Source: G963666945 sp963666945 (GTDB lineage: Bacteria; Bacteroidota; Bacteroidia; Bacteroidales; Marinifilaceae). From it: a DNA stretch of 64,000 nucleotides. Under the pieces are notes generated by a model. It ran no database searches, was not told where the DNA came from, and saw only the letters and a list, made by a program, of their open reading frames with translations. The stretch lies in the NCBI GenBank assembly GCA_963666945.2, contig CAXXRT010000026.1:1-64000 (forward strand), read 5' to 3'. Shown in pieces: positions 46,507-56,261 of the stretch (position 1 is the stretch's first letter; each line of letters opens with the position of its first letter). Both the position numbers and the translations under genes were made by a program.

Positions 46507-47979
46507 TTAGTCAGCCAATTCCCACTCAAAACCATCTTTGGTATCTTTTACCTTAACGCCAATTTCAGCAAGCTGATCTCTTATTTTATCGGCAGTAGCC
46601 CAATCTTTATTTGCCTTGGCATCAATTCTAAGATTTAAAAGAAGATCTATGGCTTTTTCAAGAACATCGTTCGTTCCGGCAGCTTCATCCTCCTGTTTAA
46701 GTCCAAGAACATCGAACACAAAACCACAGTAAAGTTTTTCAAGTTTTTCCAATCCTGCTTTATCTATTTTTTCAGTTCCCGCAATAATAGAATTGATAGT
46801 CTTAACACCATCGAATAAATGAGATATAAGAATTGGAGTATTCAAATCATCGTTAAGGGCAGCGAAACATCTTTCTTCCAATGCATCAATATCAACAGTA
46901 GACTCATTAGACACATTAATCTTAGAAATAGATCCAACAGCTTTCATTAATCTGATATAACCTTTTTCGGCTGCTTTAAGGGCATCGTTAGAGAAATCAA
47001 GCGGACTTCTGTAATGTGCCTGAAGCATAAAGAATCTGACAGTCATAGGACTGTAGGCTTGTTCCAATACATTGTTATCACCGGAGAACAACTCGTCAAG
47101 AGTAATAAAGTTACCCAACGATTTACCCATCTTCTGACCGTTGATAGTCACCATATTATTGTGCATCCAGTATTTTACAGGATCGTGTCCGTATGCAGCA
47201 GTACTTTGAGCTATCTCACACTCATGGTGAGGAAACTGAAGGTCAAGACCACCTCCGTGTATATCAAACCTGTCTCCAAGATATTTCTGACTCATGCAAG
47301 AACACTCAAGGTGCCATCCGGGGAAACCATCGCTCCATTTTGAAGGCCATCTCATAATATGCTCAGGAGAGGCTTTCTTCCACAGAGCAAAATCAAAAGA
47401 GTTCTTCTTCTCGCTCTGTCCCGCAAGCTCCCTTGTATTGGCAATAAGCTCATCTATCTTCCTTCCCGACAATTTTCCGTACTGGTATTTCTCGTTATAT
47501 TTTTCTACATCAAAATAAATAGAACCATCTTTCTCGTAAGCAAAACCATTCTCAAGAATCTTTTCTACCAGCAATTCCTGCTCTATGATATGAGCAGAAG
47601 CCCTGGGCTCAATACTTGGTTTTAAAGTATTCAGATCATCCATATTTTTATGGTACCTATCGGTAAAGAACTGAACAATCTCCATTGGTTCCAACTCTTC
47701 AAGTCTTGCTTTTTTAGCAATCTTATCTTCCCCCTCGTCGGCATCATTGACCAAATGCCCAACATCGGTAATATTACGCACATACCTGACCTTATATCCG
47801 AGATATTTTAAATATCTAAACAACAAATCGAAAGTAATGGCAGGACGTGCATGTCCTAAATGTGCATCACCATAAACAGTAGGTCCGCAAACATATAAGC
47901 CCACAAAAGGAGGATTATAAGGTTCGAACTTCTCTTTTTTTCTCGACAAGGTGTTGTATATTACCAAATTATCTTGCAT
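46507..47979 (-). CDS. cysS: Cysteinyl-tRNA synthetase
   Basis: Charges tRNA-Cys. 490 residues, a class I synthetase. YVCGPTVYGDAHLGHARPAI holds the zinc Cys and HIGH-like HLGH; WHLECSCMSQKYLG and HGGGLDLQFPHHECEIAQS hold further zinc ligands; KMGKSLGNFITL holds the KMSKS-like loop. The C-terminal DALR and anticodon-binding regions are intact. Upstream member of a cysS-glutaminyl cyclase unit. Confidence 0.98.
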   Translation of the reverse strand: MQDNLVIYNTLSRKKEKFEPYNPPFVGLYVCGPTVYGDAHLGHARPAITFDLLFRYLKYLGYKVRYVRNITDVGHLVNDADEGEDKIAKKARLEELEPMEIVQFFTDRYHKNMDDLNTLKPSIEPRASAHIIEQELLVEKILENGFAYEKDGSIYFDVEKYNEKYQYGKLSGRKIDELIANTRELAGQSEKKNSFDFALWKKASPEHIMRWPSKWSDGFPGWHLECSCMSQKYLGDRFDIHGGGLDLQFPHHECEIAQSTAAYGHDPVKYWMHNNMVTINGQKMGKSLGNFITLDELFSGDNNVLEQAYSPMTVRFFMLQAHYRSPLDFSNDALKAAEKGYIRLMKAVGSISKINVSNESTVDIDALEERCFAALNDDLNTPILISHLFDGVKTINSIIAGTEKIDKAGLEKLEKLYCGFVFDVLGLKQEDEAAGTNDVLEKAIDLLLNLRIDAKANKDWATADKIRDQLAEIGVKVKDTKDGFEWELAD

Positions 47980-48054
47980 AACTATTTATCTTAAAAGTAT
48001 TATTACATAGTAAAGTTAAAAAAATTTTGTTACCAAAACCTGCGCAAAATTCAT

Positions 48055-48062
48055 TAAATTTG
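48055..48062 (+). promoter_or_regulatory. TAnnTTTG promoter element for the M48 lipoprotein gene
   Basis: TAAATTTG, exact -7 match, 24 bases before the ATG. A TTTTG at 48025-48029 is 25 bases upstream, slightly too far for a standard -33. Confidence 0.45.
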
Positions 48063-48085
48063 TGTAAAGACAAAAATTATAAGCC

Positions 48086-48904
48086 ATGAAACTACACAAC
48101 CACATAAAAAAACTTGCTTATTTATTCTCATTATTAATACTCTGGGGGTGTGCAACGGTGCCTATTACAGGCAGGAACCAGCTATTACTTCTTCCTGAAA
48201 GTCAAATGATATCAATGAGCCTGACCTCGTATGGTGATTTCATAAAGACTAATACAATATCGAAAGACGCAGAAAACACAAAACTGGTAAAAGAGACAGG
48301 AGCCAGGATTGCTAAAGCCGTGGAAGAATATATGAAATCGAAAGGATTGGCAAGCAGAGTTGAAGGTTTTGCCTGGGAATTCAATCTCATTGCAGATAAA
48401 ACACCCAATGCATGGTGTATGCCAGGGGGTAAAGTAGTGTTTTATGAAGGCATACTACCATATACCATGAATGCCGATGGACTGGCTGTTGTTATGGGTC
48501 ATGAAATAGCCCACGCAGTTGCCCGCCATGGAAATGAGCGATTCAGTCAACAGTTATTAATTCAGGCAGGAAGTACAGCAGCGGCCTATACCCTACTGAA
48601 AGACAAACCGGAAGAATCGCAAATACTGTGGTCAGCTGCAATAGGTATTGGGGCAACAGTAGGAATATCTCTTCCATTTTCAAGAAAACATGAATACGAA
48701 GCAGATAAACTAGGATTAATATTTATGGCGATGGCAGGCTATAATCCCAATGAAGCAGTTGCATTCTGGACAAGGATGTCTAAGATGGGGGGTAAAAAGC
48801 CACCGGAATTTTTATCTACACACCCATCCGATGAGAACAGAATCTCCAATATGCAAAAGATTATGCCAGAGGTAATGCAATACTACAGGCCTTTAAACAA
48901 ATAA
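48086..48904 (+). CDS. M48-family metallopeptidase lipoprotein
   Basis: Zinc peptidase of 272 residues, related to BepA/LoiP-type periplasmic proteases that check outer-membrane protein assembly. The lipobox LILWGC precedes ATVPITGRNQLLLL, a family-typical start. The zinc motif is VVMGHEIAHAVARHG (HExxH) with the third ligand Glu in SRKHEYEADKLGL. The residues after Cys are not acidic, unlike the surface lipoproteins here, so a periplasm-facing location is likely. Convergent with the acyl-CoA synthetase gene. Confidence 0.94.
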   Translation: MKLHNHIKKLAYLFSLLILWGCATVPITGRNQLLLLPESQMISMSLTSYGDFIKTNTISKDAENTKLVKETGARIAKAVEEYMKSKGLASRVEGFAWEFNLIADKTPNAWCMPGGKVVFYEGILPYTMNADGLAVVMGHEIAHAVARHGNERFSQQLLIQAGSTAAAYTLLKDKPEESQILWSAAIGIGATVGISLPFSRKHEYEADKLGLIFMAMAGYNPNEAVAFWTRMSKMGGKKPPEFLSTHPSDENRISNMQKIMPEVMQYYRPLNK

Positions 48905-48934
48905 TCTACATTTATTTAACAGAAAAATAAAACG

Positions 48935-50845
48935 CTATTGGCCAACAATAAACCTGGAAATATTTGACTTATTCTTTTCGTTAAAGAAATCTTTACCCTG
49001 AGGAGTATATAGATGTTCCAGATCATCTCTGAAATATTCTATAACCTTGCCCCTTACAACCTTCATCGTTGAATTGATAAGCTTATTCTCTTCAGAGAAT
49101 TCTTCCGGCAAAACGGCAGTAGCGGCAGGCAACCATCTTTCGGGGAACATATTTTCGTACTTTCCCCCACTTCTGTATTGATTTAATTCGTTATTCAATA
49201 ATTGTAAGCCCTCATGTCTGCCCAGTTCAGAAAACGGGTCAATGTTATTATTTTTCAGATAAGAATTCACAGCCAGTTTATTAGGTACAACAAGGGCTAC
49301 AGTATAGGGATCCTGATTGTTATATAATACACATTGTTCAAAGTATGGAGATTGATCTACCAGAGCCTCTTCAATGCCCTCAGGACTATATTTTTCCCCA
49401 TCGTTGGAGATAAGCAATGATTTAAATCTCCCCAGAACATACAAAAAACCATCTTTATCAACATATCCCATATCACCTGTATGTAGCCAACCATTCTTAA
49501 TAGTCTCCAGTGTTGATTTAGTATTTCTCCAATATCCCTTCATTACGTTTCCACCCTTAATAACTATCTCGCCCTTTTCTCCAATTGGCAATTCTTTCCC
49601 CTCCTCATTGCAGATTTTAAGTTCCATAGGCTTCACAATAAATCCCGATGACCCTAATTTATGTTTTTTTGTCGCATTTGAAGATATAATTGGAGAAGCC
49701 TCCGATAAGCCATAGCCCTGAAACATGGGGACACCAATTGCATAAAAGAATTTTTGAATTTCTATATCGAGCAATGCACCCCCGCCAATAAAATATTTAA
49801 GGTTTCCACCAAAGTTCTCACGAATCTTGGAAAATAGTATTTTATCAAATATCCAAACCAAGGGTTTGTAAAAAAAACTAAGCCCTTTACCCTTGTTCCA
49901 TCCATCCCCATAATACTTATAGGCCACATTCAATGCCTTATGGAACAACTTTTCAACTCTTGGGCCTTTCTTTCTTATAGCCGATTCAATATTCTTTTTA
50001 AAGTTTTTTGCCAAAGCCGGAACACTCATAAGTAAGTCAGGCTTTATTTCTTTAATGTTTAAAGGTATATTCCTGATTGCCTCCATAGGATTTTTACCAC
50101 ACTGTACCGAGGCAATGGATGCCCCATAATACATAAAGCTATACAAACCAGCTGTATGTGCAAACGAATGATCCCAGGGCAATATAAGAAGTGTTTTATA
50201 ATGGCTGGGAATAAACATTAATGAAGCAGCCTGAATAACATTGCTCACATAATTATTGTGGGAAAGTATTATTCCCTTAGGATCTGCTGTTGTTCCTGAT
50301 GTGTAAGAGATATTAGCATAATCATCCGCCTTAATCCCGGATAAAATATTCTCAATCCTATTATAGTTTTCCCCTAAATATTCTTCTCCACCTGATAGAA
50401 TATGAAGGTAAGAAAGCTCATCCTCTTCAAGATCAGTATCCGGTGAAATAACAATATATTTTTCAACACCACTTATCTGATTTTTGACAGACCTCACGGA
50501 ATTCAGGTAATTTGAAGAAACAATCAGGAATTTACATTGAGAGTGATTTACCCTAAACACTATTTCTGATTCAGTAAGCTTTACAGAAAGAGGAACATTA
50601 ACCCCACCTGAGTACAATATACCCAGCTCGCTGATTATCCATGCATTCCTTCCTTCCGATAATAATGCGCACCTATCCCCCTTTTCTATTCCCAAAGACA
50701 GAAGACCTCCGGCAAAATGCATTACATCCTTTTTTACTTCTTTATAGGTACTTCCAATATATTTATCTTTTGTCTTTTCCCACAAATAAACATTATCGCC
50801 GTAATTCCCAACACTACTTTCAAACAAATCGATTATTGTCTTCAT
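48935..50845 (-). CDS. AMP-dependent synthetase, long-chain acyl-CoA synthetase type
   Basis: Activates a carboxylic acid, most likely a long-chain fatty acid, to acyl-CoA through an acyl-adenylate. I start at ATG 50845 (MKTIIDLFESS), as the longer frame needs a TTG; length 636. Motifs: ISYTSGTTADPKGIILSHNN (P-loop), GYGLSEASPIISSN, GWLHTGDMGYVDKDGFLYVLGR and the C-terminal Lys region STMKVVRGKV. The domain between has the extended form of eukaryote-like FadD15-type enzymes. Chain length specificity cannot be read. Confidence 0.93.
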   Translation of the reverse strand: MKTIIDLFESSVGNYGDNVYLWEKTKDKYIGSTYKEVKKDVMHFAGGLLSLGIEKGDRCALLSEGRNAWIISELGILYSGGVNVPLSVKLTESEIVFRVNHSQCKFLIVSSNYLNSVRSVKNQISGVEKYIVISPDTDLEEDELSYLHILSGGEEYLGENYNRIENILSGIKADDYANISYTSGTTADPKGIILSHNNYVSNVIQAASLMFIPSHYKTLLILPWDHSFAHTAGLYSFMYYGASIASVQCGKNPMEAIRNIPLNIKEIKPDLLMSVPALAKNFKKNIESAIRKKGPRVEKLFHKALNVAYKYYGDGWNKGKGLSFFYKPLVWIFDKILFSKIRENFGGNLKYFIGGGALLDIEIQKFFYAIGVPMFQGYGLSEASPIISSNATKKHKLGSSGFIVKPMELKICNEEGKELPIGEKGEIVIKGGNVMKGYWRNTKSTLETIKNGWLHTGDMGYVDKDGFLYVLGRFKSLLISNDGEKYSPEGIEEALVDQSPYFEQCVLYNNQDPYTVALVVPNKLAVNSYLKNNNIDPFSELGRHEGLQLLNNELNQYRSGGKYENMFPERWLPAATAVLPEEFSEENKLINSTMKVVRGKVIEYFRDDLEHLYTPQGKDFFNEKNKSNISRFIVGQ

Positions 50846-51039
50846 TTCATACAACTTTATTGAATCAATATTCAAAATTACAAAAAGTTCTATAAATATG
50901 GTTACTTACCCATGAAAACATGAAAACTGGAAGCAAACACAAGGACCTTGTTTTAAAATTTATTACGTTGATCACAAATAATTGCCAATTTGTCATAAAT
51001 TTATTAAATTATACATATACAATTTATTTAAAAAAAATA

Positions 51040-51047
51040 TATATTTG
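51040..51047 (+). promoter_or_regulatory. TAnnTTTG promoter element for the collagen-like lipoprotein gene
   Basis: TATATTTG, exact match, 33 bases before the ATG. The region is very AT-rich, so chance occurrence is possible. Confidence 0.4.
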
Positions 51048-51079
51048 TAATCTATTTTTAAATTATAACACATTTTAAT

Positions 51080-53119
51080 ATGAGAAAACTATTCGCACTA
51101 CTGGCCTTGATAGGCTTGTTTTCAATGTATTCATGCAATAACGATGAACCATCTTATGATGAATTAAAGAAAGAATTAACTGAACTAAAAGCTCTTTTGG
51201 ATCAGAATATCTCAATTGACGAAGTCTCTTTCGAGGGTGGCGACATAATATTGAAATTTGCTAACGGACAAACCCTGAGAAGTACAGCTCCCTCTTCTAT
51301 AATTCCCCAAATAGGAGAAGACGGATACTGGTACGTTAACGGGAAAAGCCTAGGTGTAAAAGCTACTCCTGATGCCCCTGAAATGCCAACAATAGGAGAA
51401 GACGGATATTGGTATATTGGCGATACCAAAACTGATGTTAAAGCTCAGGGAGAAAAGGGAGACACCGGAAATGACGGACAGGATGGAGTTAATGGACAAG
51501 ACGGTGCAGATGGAAAAGACGGACAGGATGGTGCTAATGGGCAAGACGGTGCAGACGGCAATGGGATTGCATCCGTTACTTATGATGATACAACAGGAAT
51601 TCTTTCTATTACCTTAACTGACGGAACAAAAAAAGAGTTCTTGCTTTTCCCTGAAGCACAGCAGCTAAAAGCGAGAAAACTTGGTGATCTAAACGGAAAA
51701 TACCTGTTATCCTCTATCTGGGGAGGAGATATGAAGTTTATGGAATTCGAATACGATGGGCAGAACAGAATAATAGCTGCAAATACTTTCAAGACTGTTT
51801 TTGGTAAATCGGAAAAATATTATGGACTTAGCAGATCTTTTAACGAAAGCGGCAAAGTTAGCAAAATGTCTTTAAATGAATATGCAGCGATAGATGAAAC
51901 TATATTATTCAGAGACTATATTAAACCAATAAAACCAACATATGTAAGTAGCGATAATACTTCTGTTTGTTACCTTGACACTGAAGACGAGAACTTTGCA
52001 TATGTATTCGTAAACAAGTCCGGAGACATAAATGTTTATAGAAAAGTTGCAGTATACAAAAATTCCGATACTAAATCCTATAATAGTGTTTTGACTCAGG
52101 AAGAAGACAACTTATACTACTGGGAAGATACAGAAGATGCATATATCGATTCGGTGAATTATATAAACTACTGTACAGAAAAATACATTATAATAGAAAG
52201 AGATATCGATGCCCCTTATAGCGAAACAATAGGAGATACAACATATTATTATAATAATTTATATATGGATAATGTATACAATCCTAACAGTATACAACCA
52301 ACAGAGGGTAAAAAATTCAGTTATTTATATAAAAAATATTATAACCGCACATTTGCAAAAGGAGATGTAAAAACTCATATGGACGTCAACTATCTTTACA
52401 ATGGGGATGACTATATGATTCACGCAGATGAAAATACTGACTTGAGTATATCTATTATAATGGATGGCAATAAGATGGATAAAATATATGCCGGAAATGA
52501 AGATCCCGCAAATGGGGCAATAATAAAATTCCATTACAATGATAAGGGTATTCTCTCTCACCTTTCTTCTCCTGCAAATGATCTTGACAGTATTGCAAGG
52601 GTAGCGTACGATGGACAGGGAAATCCTGTAGCCATAGAATCGAATGTTAAAAAACTTGAGGGGAAAGTACCTGAAAGTTTGCTTTCTATGCTTGGATTGA
52701 TTTATAAGTCGGACAGAGCTCTAAAAACAAGTCTAAAATATGCTGGATACAGCTATGTTTACCCGGAAGGATTTGTTCCTGTAATCAAGATTAACTATGA
52801 TTACAACATGAAGAACTTCCTGGGACATACTTTCAGTGCTCTTTGTCCACTTCTTGAAGGATTCAGCCAAAAACATGCCATAGAAGAAATACTATGGGCC
52901 GGTCACGCAAGTGGTATGATAGCGGAATACCTTAAATTCAATGAAGGTGGATATCCAACAAAAATAAAAGGATTCATACAGATAGGTGCAAGCGATGCAA
53001 ATTTATTTGTAAATAGATTACCTGAAAATTTCCCGAACATTGGAATTAATGCTGCATTAGCAACAACATACAAACTTGAATACAAAAAAATTGAAGAATC
53101 TTCTAACATAGACGAATAA
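51080..53119 (+). CDS. Surface lipoprotein with DUF4988-type N-terminus and collagen-like Gly-X-Y stretch
   Basis: 679 residues. Signal peptide with lipobox FSMYSC, then NNDEPSYDE (acidic, surface-type). A short coiled coil (about 28-42, ELKKELTELKALLDQ) precedes two related repeats IGEDGYWYVNGKSLGVKA and IGEDGYWYIGDTKTDVKA. Thirteen Gly-X-Y triplets follow (about 125-163), nearly all Asp/Gln-rich. The C-terminal 500 residues are beta-rich with YD-type segments and no family I can name. The N-terminal architecture is common in Bacteroidota surface proteins. It is followed by a TonB-dependent receptor and a DUF4249 lipoprotein on the same strand. Function unknown. Confidence 0.8.
   Translation: MRKLFALLALIGLFSMYSCNNDEPSYDELKKELTELKALLDQNISIDEVSFEGGDIILKFANGQTLRSTAPSSIIPQIGEDGYWYVNGKSLGVKATPDAPEMPTIGEDGYWYIGDTKTDVKAQGEKGDTGNDGQDGVNGQDGADGKDGQDGANGQDGADGNGIASVTYDDTTGILSITLTDGTKKEFLLFPEAQQLKARKLGDLNGKYLLSSIWGGDMKFMEFEYDGQNRIIAANTFKTVFGKSEKYYGLSRSFNESGKVSKMSLNEYAAIDETILFRDYIKPIKPTYVSSDNTSVCYLDTEDENFAYVFVNKSGDINVYRKVAVYKNSDTKSYNSVLTQEEDNLYYWEDTEDAYIDSVNYINYCTEKYIIIERDIDAPYSETIGDTTYYYNNLYMDNVYNPNSIQPTEGKKFSYLYKKYYNRTFAKGDVKTHMDVNYLYNGDDYMIHADENTDLSISIIMDGNKMDKIYAGNEDPANGAIIKFHYNDKGILSHLSSPANDLDSIARVAYDGQGNPVAIESNVKKLEGKVPESLLSMLGLIYKSDRALKTSLKYAGYSYVYPEGFVPVIKINYDYNMKNFLGHTFSALCPLLEGFSQKHAIEEILWAGHASGMIAEYLKFNEGGYPTKIKGFIQIGASDANLFVNRLPENFPNIGINAALATTYKLEYKKIEESSNIDE
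51476..51565 (+). repeat. Tandem 45-base repeat encoding the collagen-like segment
   Basis: Copies 51476-51520 and 51521-51565 encode GQDGVNGQDGADGKD and GQDGANGQDGADGNG. Identity is high at DNA level, so copy number could change by slippage or recombination. Confidence 0.75.
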
Positions 53120-53124
53120 ACTGA

Positions 53125-53155
53125 AGAGGTTGGCTAAAAGCCAACCTCTAATTTT
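53125..53155 (+). terminator. Strong stem-loop between the collagen-like lipoprotein and TonB receptor genes
   Basis: AGAGGTTGGC, 5-base loop, GCCAACCTCT, followed by AATTTT, ending about 9-15 bases before the next ATG. It is a terminator or a partial attenuator that would make the receptor less expressed than the lipoprotein. Confidence 0.75.
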
Positions 53156-53163
53156 CATATAAT

Positions 53164-55407
53164 ATGAGATATCCTCTTATCTTTATCTTTTGTCTTATTC
53201 CCCTTATCTCTTTTTCCCAAATAAAAGGCTATATTGTTGACTCTAATAATAAGGGAATATCAAATGCCAATATATTAATTAAGGGAACAAAGCAGGGATG
53301 TATCTCCAATAAAACAGGCTATTTCAGCCTCAACTACAATAAAGCCTGCGTAATAATTATCTCACATATAAACTACTATCCTAAAGAAGTTAATATTACA
53401 GATATTAATCAACGACTTAGGATAAATATTCAGGAAAACACACAAACGCTTAATACCGTAGATGTTAATATTAAAGCAAAATCAGATGTACACAAAATAA
53501 GCACATCTCAAAAAGATATTGATAAAATCCCAGCCTTACTTGGAGAGAACGATATACTAAAATATCTTGCCAGTCAAGCCGGAATAAATACGAGAAACGG
53601 ATTAGACGGGGGCATATACATTAGAGGTGGAAATAGCTGTCACAATGAATTTCTGATTGACGGTCATAATATATATAACCCTAACCATCTTTCCGGAATA
53701 CTTTCTACATTCGATCCCTACGCATTCAGAACAACCAATACTTATAAAAGTGGATTCCCAGCCGAATACGGAGGCAAATTGTCTTCCTATATAGACATGA
53801 TTCCCCGCATAGGAAATAAAAATAAGTTTGAACATAACCTTAAGATTGGATTTATCTCATCCAGCTATAAGATAAATGGGCCGATAATAAAAAACAATAC
53901 ATCATTTGTTCTGACAATCAGAGGATCTTACCTCCAGCACATAGCAAAATATTACAATAAAACCTACGTAGATAAAAAGGATTATCAATCTATTCCCAGA
54001 TATTCATTCTATGATATTAGCCTTGGAACACATACAAAAATATCTGATAAAATAAGTTTATCCTCAATGACAATAGCCTCAAAGGATGACTTATATATAA
54101 AACACAAAGATTTGAGTAAAAGCGATTTTAAATGGAGCACAATCTCATCAATGTTAAAATTAACATACTATATTAGTGACAATTCAATACTAAAATTACA
54201 ATCCGGCTATAACAGTTATAATACGGAATATAAAATATACCTTTCACAAATAACCAGAAATAAAACCAATAACCAATCATGGATAAATAAGCTAAAGTAT
54301 ATATTCCATTCAGGAGATAATTTATCAATATCTACTGGAATACAGCATGAATTTACCAGGTATAAAGTTAATTCTAATATAGGTAATTCATCAGGTGAGT
54401 TAAATAATATATACCTTCGTGATTATAATCTTTTGGGGACACATATAGATATAAACTATAAACTGAATAAAAAAACAACTGTTGAATCGGGGCTAAGGCT
54501 AAATAAATTCATTGGAGAAAACACATCATTAAATTATTGCCCCAGAATAAGGGTAAATTATAAACTCTCAGAGAAGTTTGATATTAATGCAGACTTTAGC
54601 AAGACAGCCCAATACAATACACTATACTCTGCTTTTAGCATAAACACTCCATCCGACTTATGGTATCCGTTGGAGAAAAATAGCAATCCTTCTGTATGTC
54701 ATCAATATTCGTTAAACATCAATTATAATTTTAATGATAATTTGTCATCCTGTTTTGGCTTTTTTTATAAAGAAATGGATAATATAAAAGAGTTTAAGGA
54801 TGGAACATCACTTACAAATCTAAATCTTGGTAATAGTCTTATTGAAGGCGAAGGGAACGCCAAAGGCTTTGAATCGGACATAAAACTGACTTCAGAAAAA
54901 ATAAATATTCAATGCAATTATACTCTTTCAGAATCATCAAGAAGATTTGATGATATTAATAAGGGTAAGAGTTATTTCCCTGCTTTTGATATAAGACACA
55001 ATATCTTAATTAATGCAAATTACCATATAACATCTGACATAATATTAAACTCTATGTGGACATATTCATCAGGTACTTATATCACTTTTCCCGTGGGAAT
55101 AGTGGTTTGCCAGGATTTTACACAAACAATAAATAAGATAGATCTCGCTCCAATATATACCGATAGGTATAATTTTAAAATCCCTGATTCTCACAGGTTA
55201 GATGTAAGTCTAGTTATTACAAAAAGAAAAGATAAGTGTACTATTAAATACTCTTTTGGAGCTTATAACCTTTACAACAGAGCAATTCCAACATTTATAT
55301 ATTTTGTCCCAGAAGCAAAAGATAAATATTTAAATGTCCTAGTGCCCAAAATTAAATCCTTGCTTCCTTTTATCCCTTACTTATCCGTTTCATTTAACTG
55401 GAAATAA
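53164..55407 (+). CDS. TonB-dependent receptor with carboxypeptidase-regulatory-like domain
   Basis: Outer-membrane receptor of 747 residues. Signal peptide ends ISFS followed by QIKGYIVD (Gln at +1). A CarboxypepD-regulatory-like domain (about 20-95; IKGYIVDSNNKGISNANILIKG) precedes the plug (about 110-220; PALLGENDILKYLASQAGINT, GGIYIRGGNSCHNEFLIDG) and the barrel, ending YLSVSFNWK. This is not the SusC type (no SusD partner) but the shorter receptor type that pairs with DUF4249 lipoproteins, as here with the next gene starting 2 bases after the stop. Ligand unknown. Confidence 0.92.
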   Translation: MRYPLIFIFCLIPLISFSQIKGYIVDSNNKGISNANILIKGTKQGCISNKTGYFSLNYNKACVIIISHINYYPKEVNITDINQRLRINIQENTQTLNTVDVNIKAKSDVHKISTSQKDIDKIPALLGENDILKYLASQAGINTRNGLDGGIYIRGGNSCHNEFLIDGHNIYNPNHLSGILSTFDPYAFRTTNTYKSGFPAEYGGKLSSYIDMIPRIGNKNKFEHNLKIGFISSSYKINGPIIKNNTSFVLTIRGSYLQHIAKYYNKTYVDKKDYQSIPRYSFYDISLGTHTKISDKISLSSMTIASKDDLYIKHKDLSKSDFKWSTISSMLKLTYYISDNSILKLQSGYNSYNTEYKIYLSQITRNKTNNQSWINKLKYIFHSGDNLSISTGIQHEFTRYKVNSNIGNSSGELNNIYLRDYNLLGTHIDINYKLNKKTTVESGLRLNKFIGENTSLNYCPRIRVNYKLSEKFDINADFSKTAQYNTLYSAFSINTPSDLWYPLEKNSNPSVCHQYSLNINYNFNDNLSSCFGFFYKEMDNIKEFKDGTSLTNLNLGNSLIEGEGNAKGFESDIKLTSEKINIQCNYTLSESSRRFDDINKGKSYFPAFDIRHNILINANYHITSDIILNSMWTYSSGTYITFPVGIVVCQDFTQTINKIDLAPIYTDRYNFKIPDSHRLDVSLVITKRKDKCTIKYSFGAYNLYNRAIPTFIYFVPEAKDKYLNVLVPKIKSLLPFIPYLSVSFNWK

Positions 55408-55408
55408 A

Positions 55409-56212
55409 ATGTCAATAGAAAAAATATTAATTCTCATACTACCAATCATTACACTTTCCTGTCAACCAGAAAACACATTAGATATTAATGAGATATCTGA
55501 TCCACCGGAATATTTTGTAGAATGTTTTTGTAAGCCAGGAGATTTATATCAATTAACAGCAACGAGGGTAACACGAATGTCCGATGATTTTATATGGGAT
55601 TTATCAATTCCTTTTAAGACATATATTACAGATTCTACTAGTCACAAGCTAAGTCAGGGGTTATTTTATGATGCATATTCACACTTCGTCTATAATTACT
55701 CAAGTCCCCTCAAAGTTCCTGTTGATTTTAACGATTCTTTATATTTAAAAATCATCAGTCCCAGCGGTGATACTATAAGTGGAAAGACCCATGTAGTATC
55801 ACAGATTAAAATCAGTAATTATAATTTAAAAAACAATAATATCGAACTATCATTCAATATCGACCCTTCTGCTGATAAAAGGCACTATGTAATAAATATT
55901 GAAAACTGGCAACAAGGAGAAATAATTAATTCTGAAAAACTATTCTCAAATTTTAGTACAAGTTATAAAGAATCAGAAACAGTAAATATTACAAACAGCA
56001 CAAATATTCATGAATTGGACAGCATAAGAATAAAAGTGTTCCATGTAACAGGAGAGAATTATGATTATCAAATTTCCCTTAATGATGCAATTAAATCAAA
56101 TGAAAACAATATAACCCAACCATCACCACTTAAAGGAAATCTTAATGGCAGTTTAGGGATATTTACTTATTACACTGAAGATATAGCAACATATATACCT
56201 TCAAAACAATAA
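55409..56212 (+). CDS. DUF4249 family lipoprotein
   Basis: 267 residues. Lipobox ITLSC, then QPENTLDINEISDPPEYFVECF, resembling the DUF4249 start where an acidic tether leads into a VVEG-like strand. The remainder is beta-rich. It is immediately after the TonB-dependent receptor, the usual arrangement of this family. It probably acts as an extracellular accessory of that receptor. Slightly short for the family, but no truncation is visible. Confidence 0.8.
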   Translation: MSIEKILILILPIITLSCQPENTLDINEISDPPEYFVECFCKPGDLYQLTATRVTRMSDDFIWDLSIPFKTYITDSTSHKLSQGLFYDAYSHFVYNYSSPLKVPVDFNDSLYLKIISPSGDTISGKTHVVSQIKISNYNLKNNNIELSFNIDPSADKRHYVINIENWQQGEIINSEKLFSNFSTSYKESETVNITNSTNIHELDSIRIKVFHVTGENYDYQISLNDAIKSNENNITQPSPLKGNLNGSLGIFTYYTEDIATYIPSKQ

Positions 56213-56235
56213 CCGCCTCTGTAGAACAGAGACGG
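56213..56235 (-). terminator. Stem-loop between the DUF4249 and MFS genes
   Basis: CCGCCTCTGT, 3-base loop, ACAGAGACGG. All pairs form on the minus strand (one wobble), one C-A mismatch on the plus strand; followed on the minus strand by TTATTGTTTT. Best read as the MFS gene terminator. Confidence 0.65.
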
Positions 56236-56261
56236 TCACAATATTTTAAAAATATGCAATA

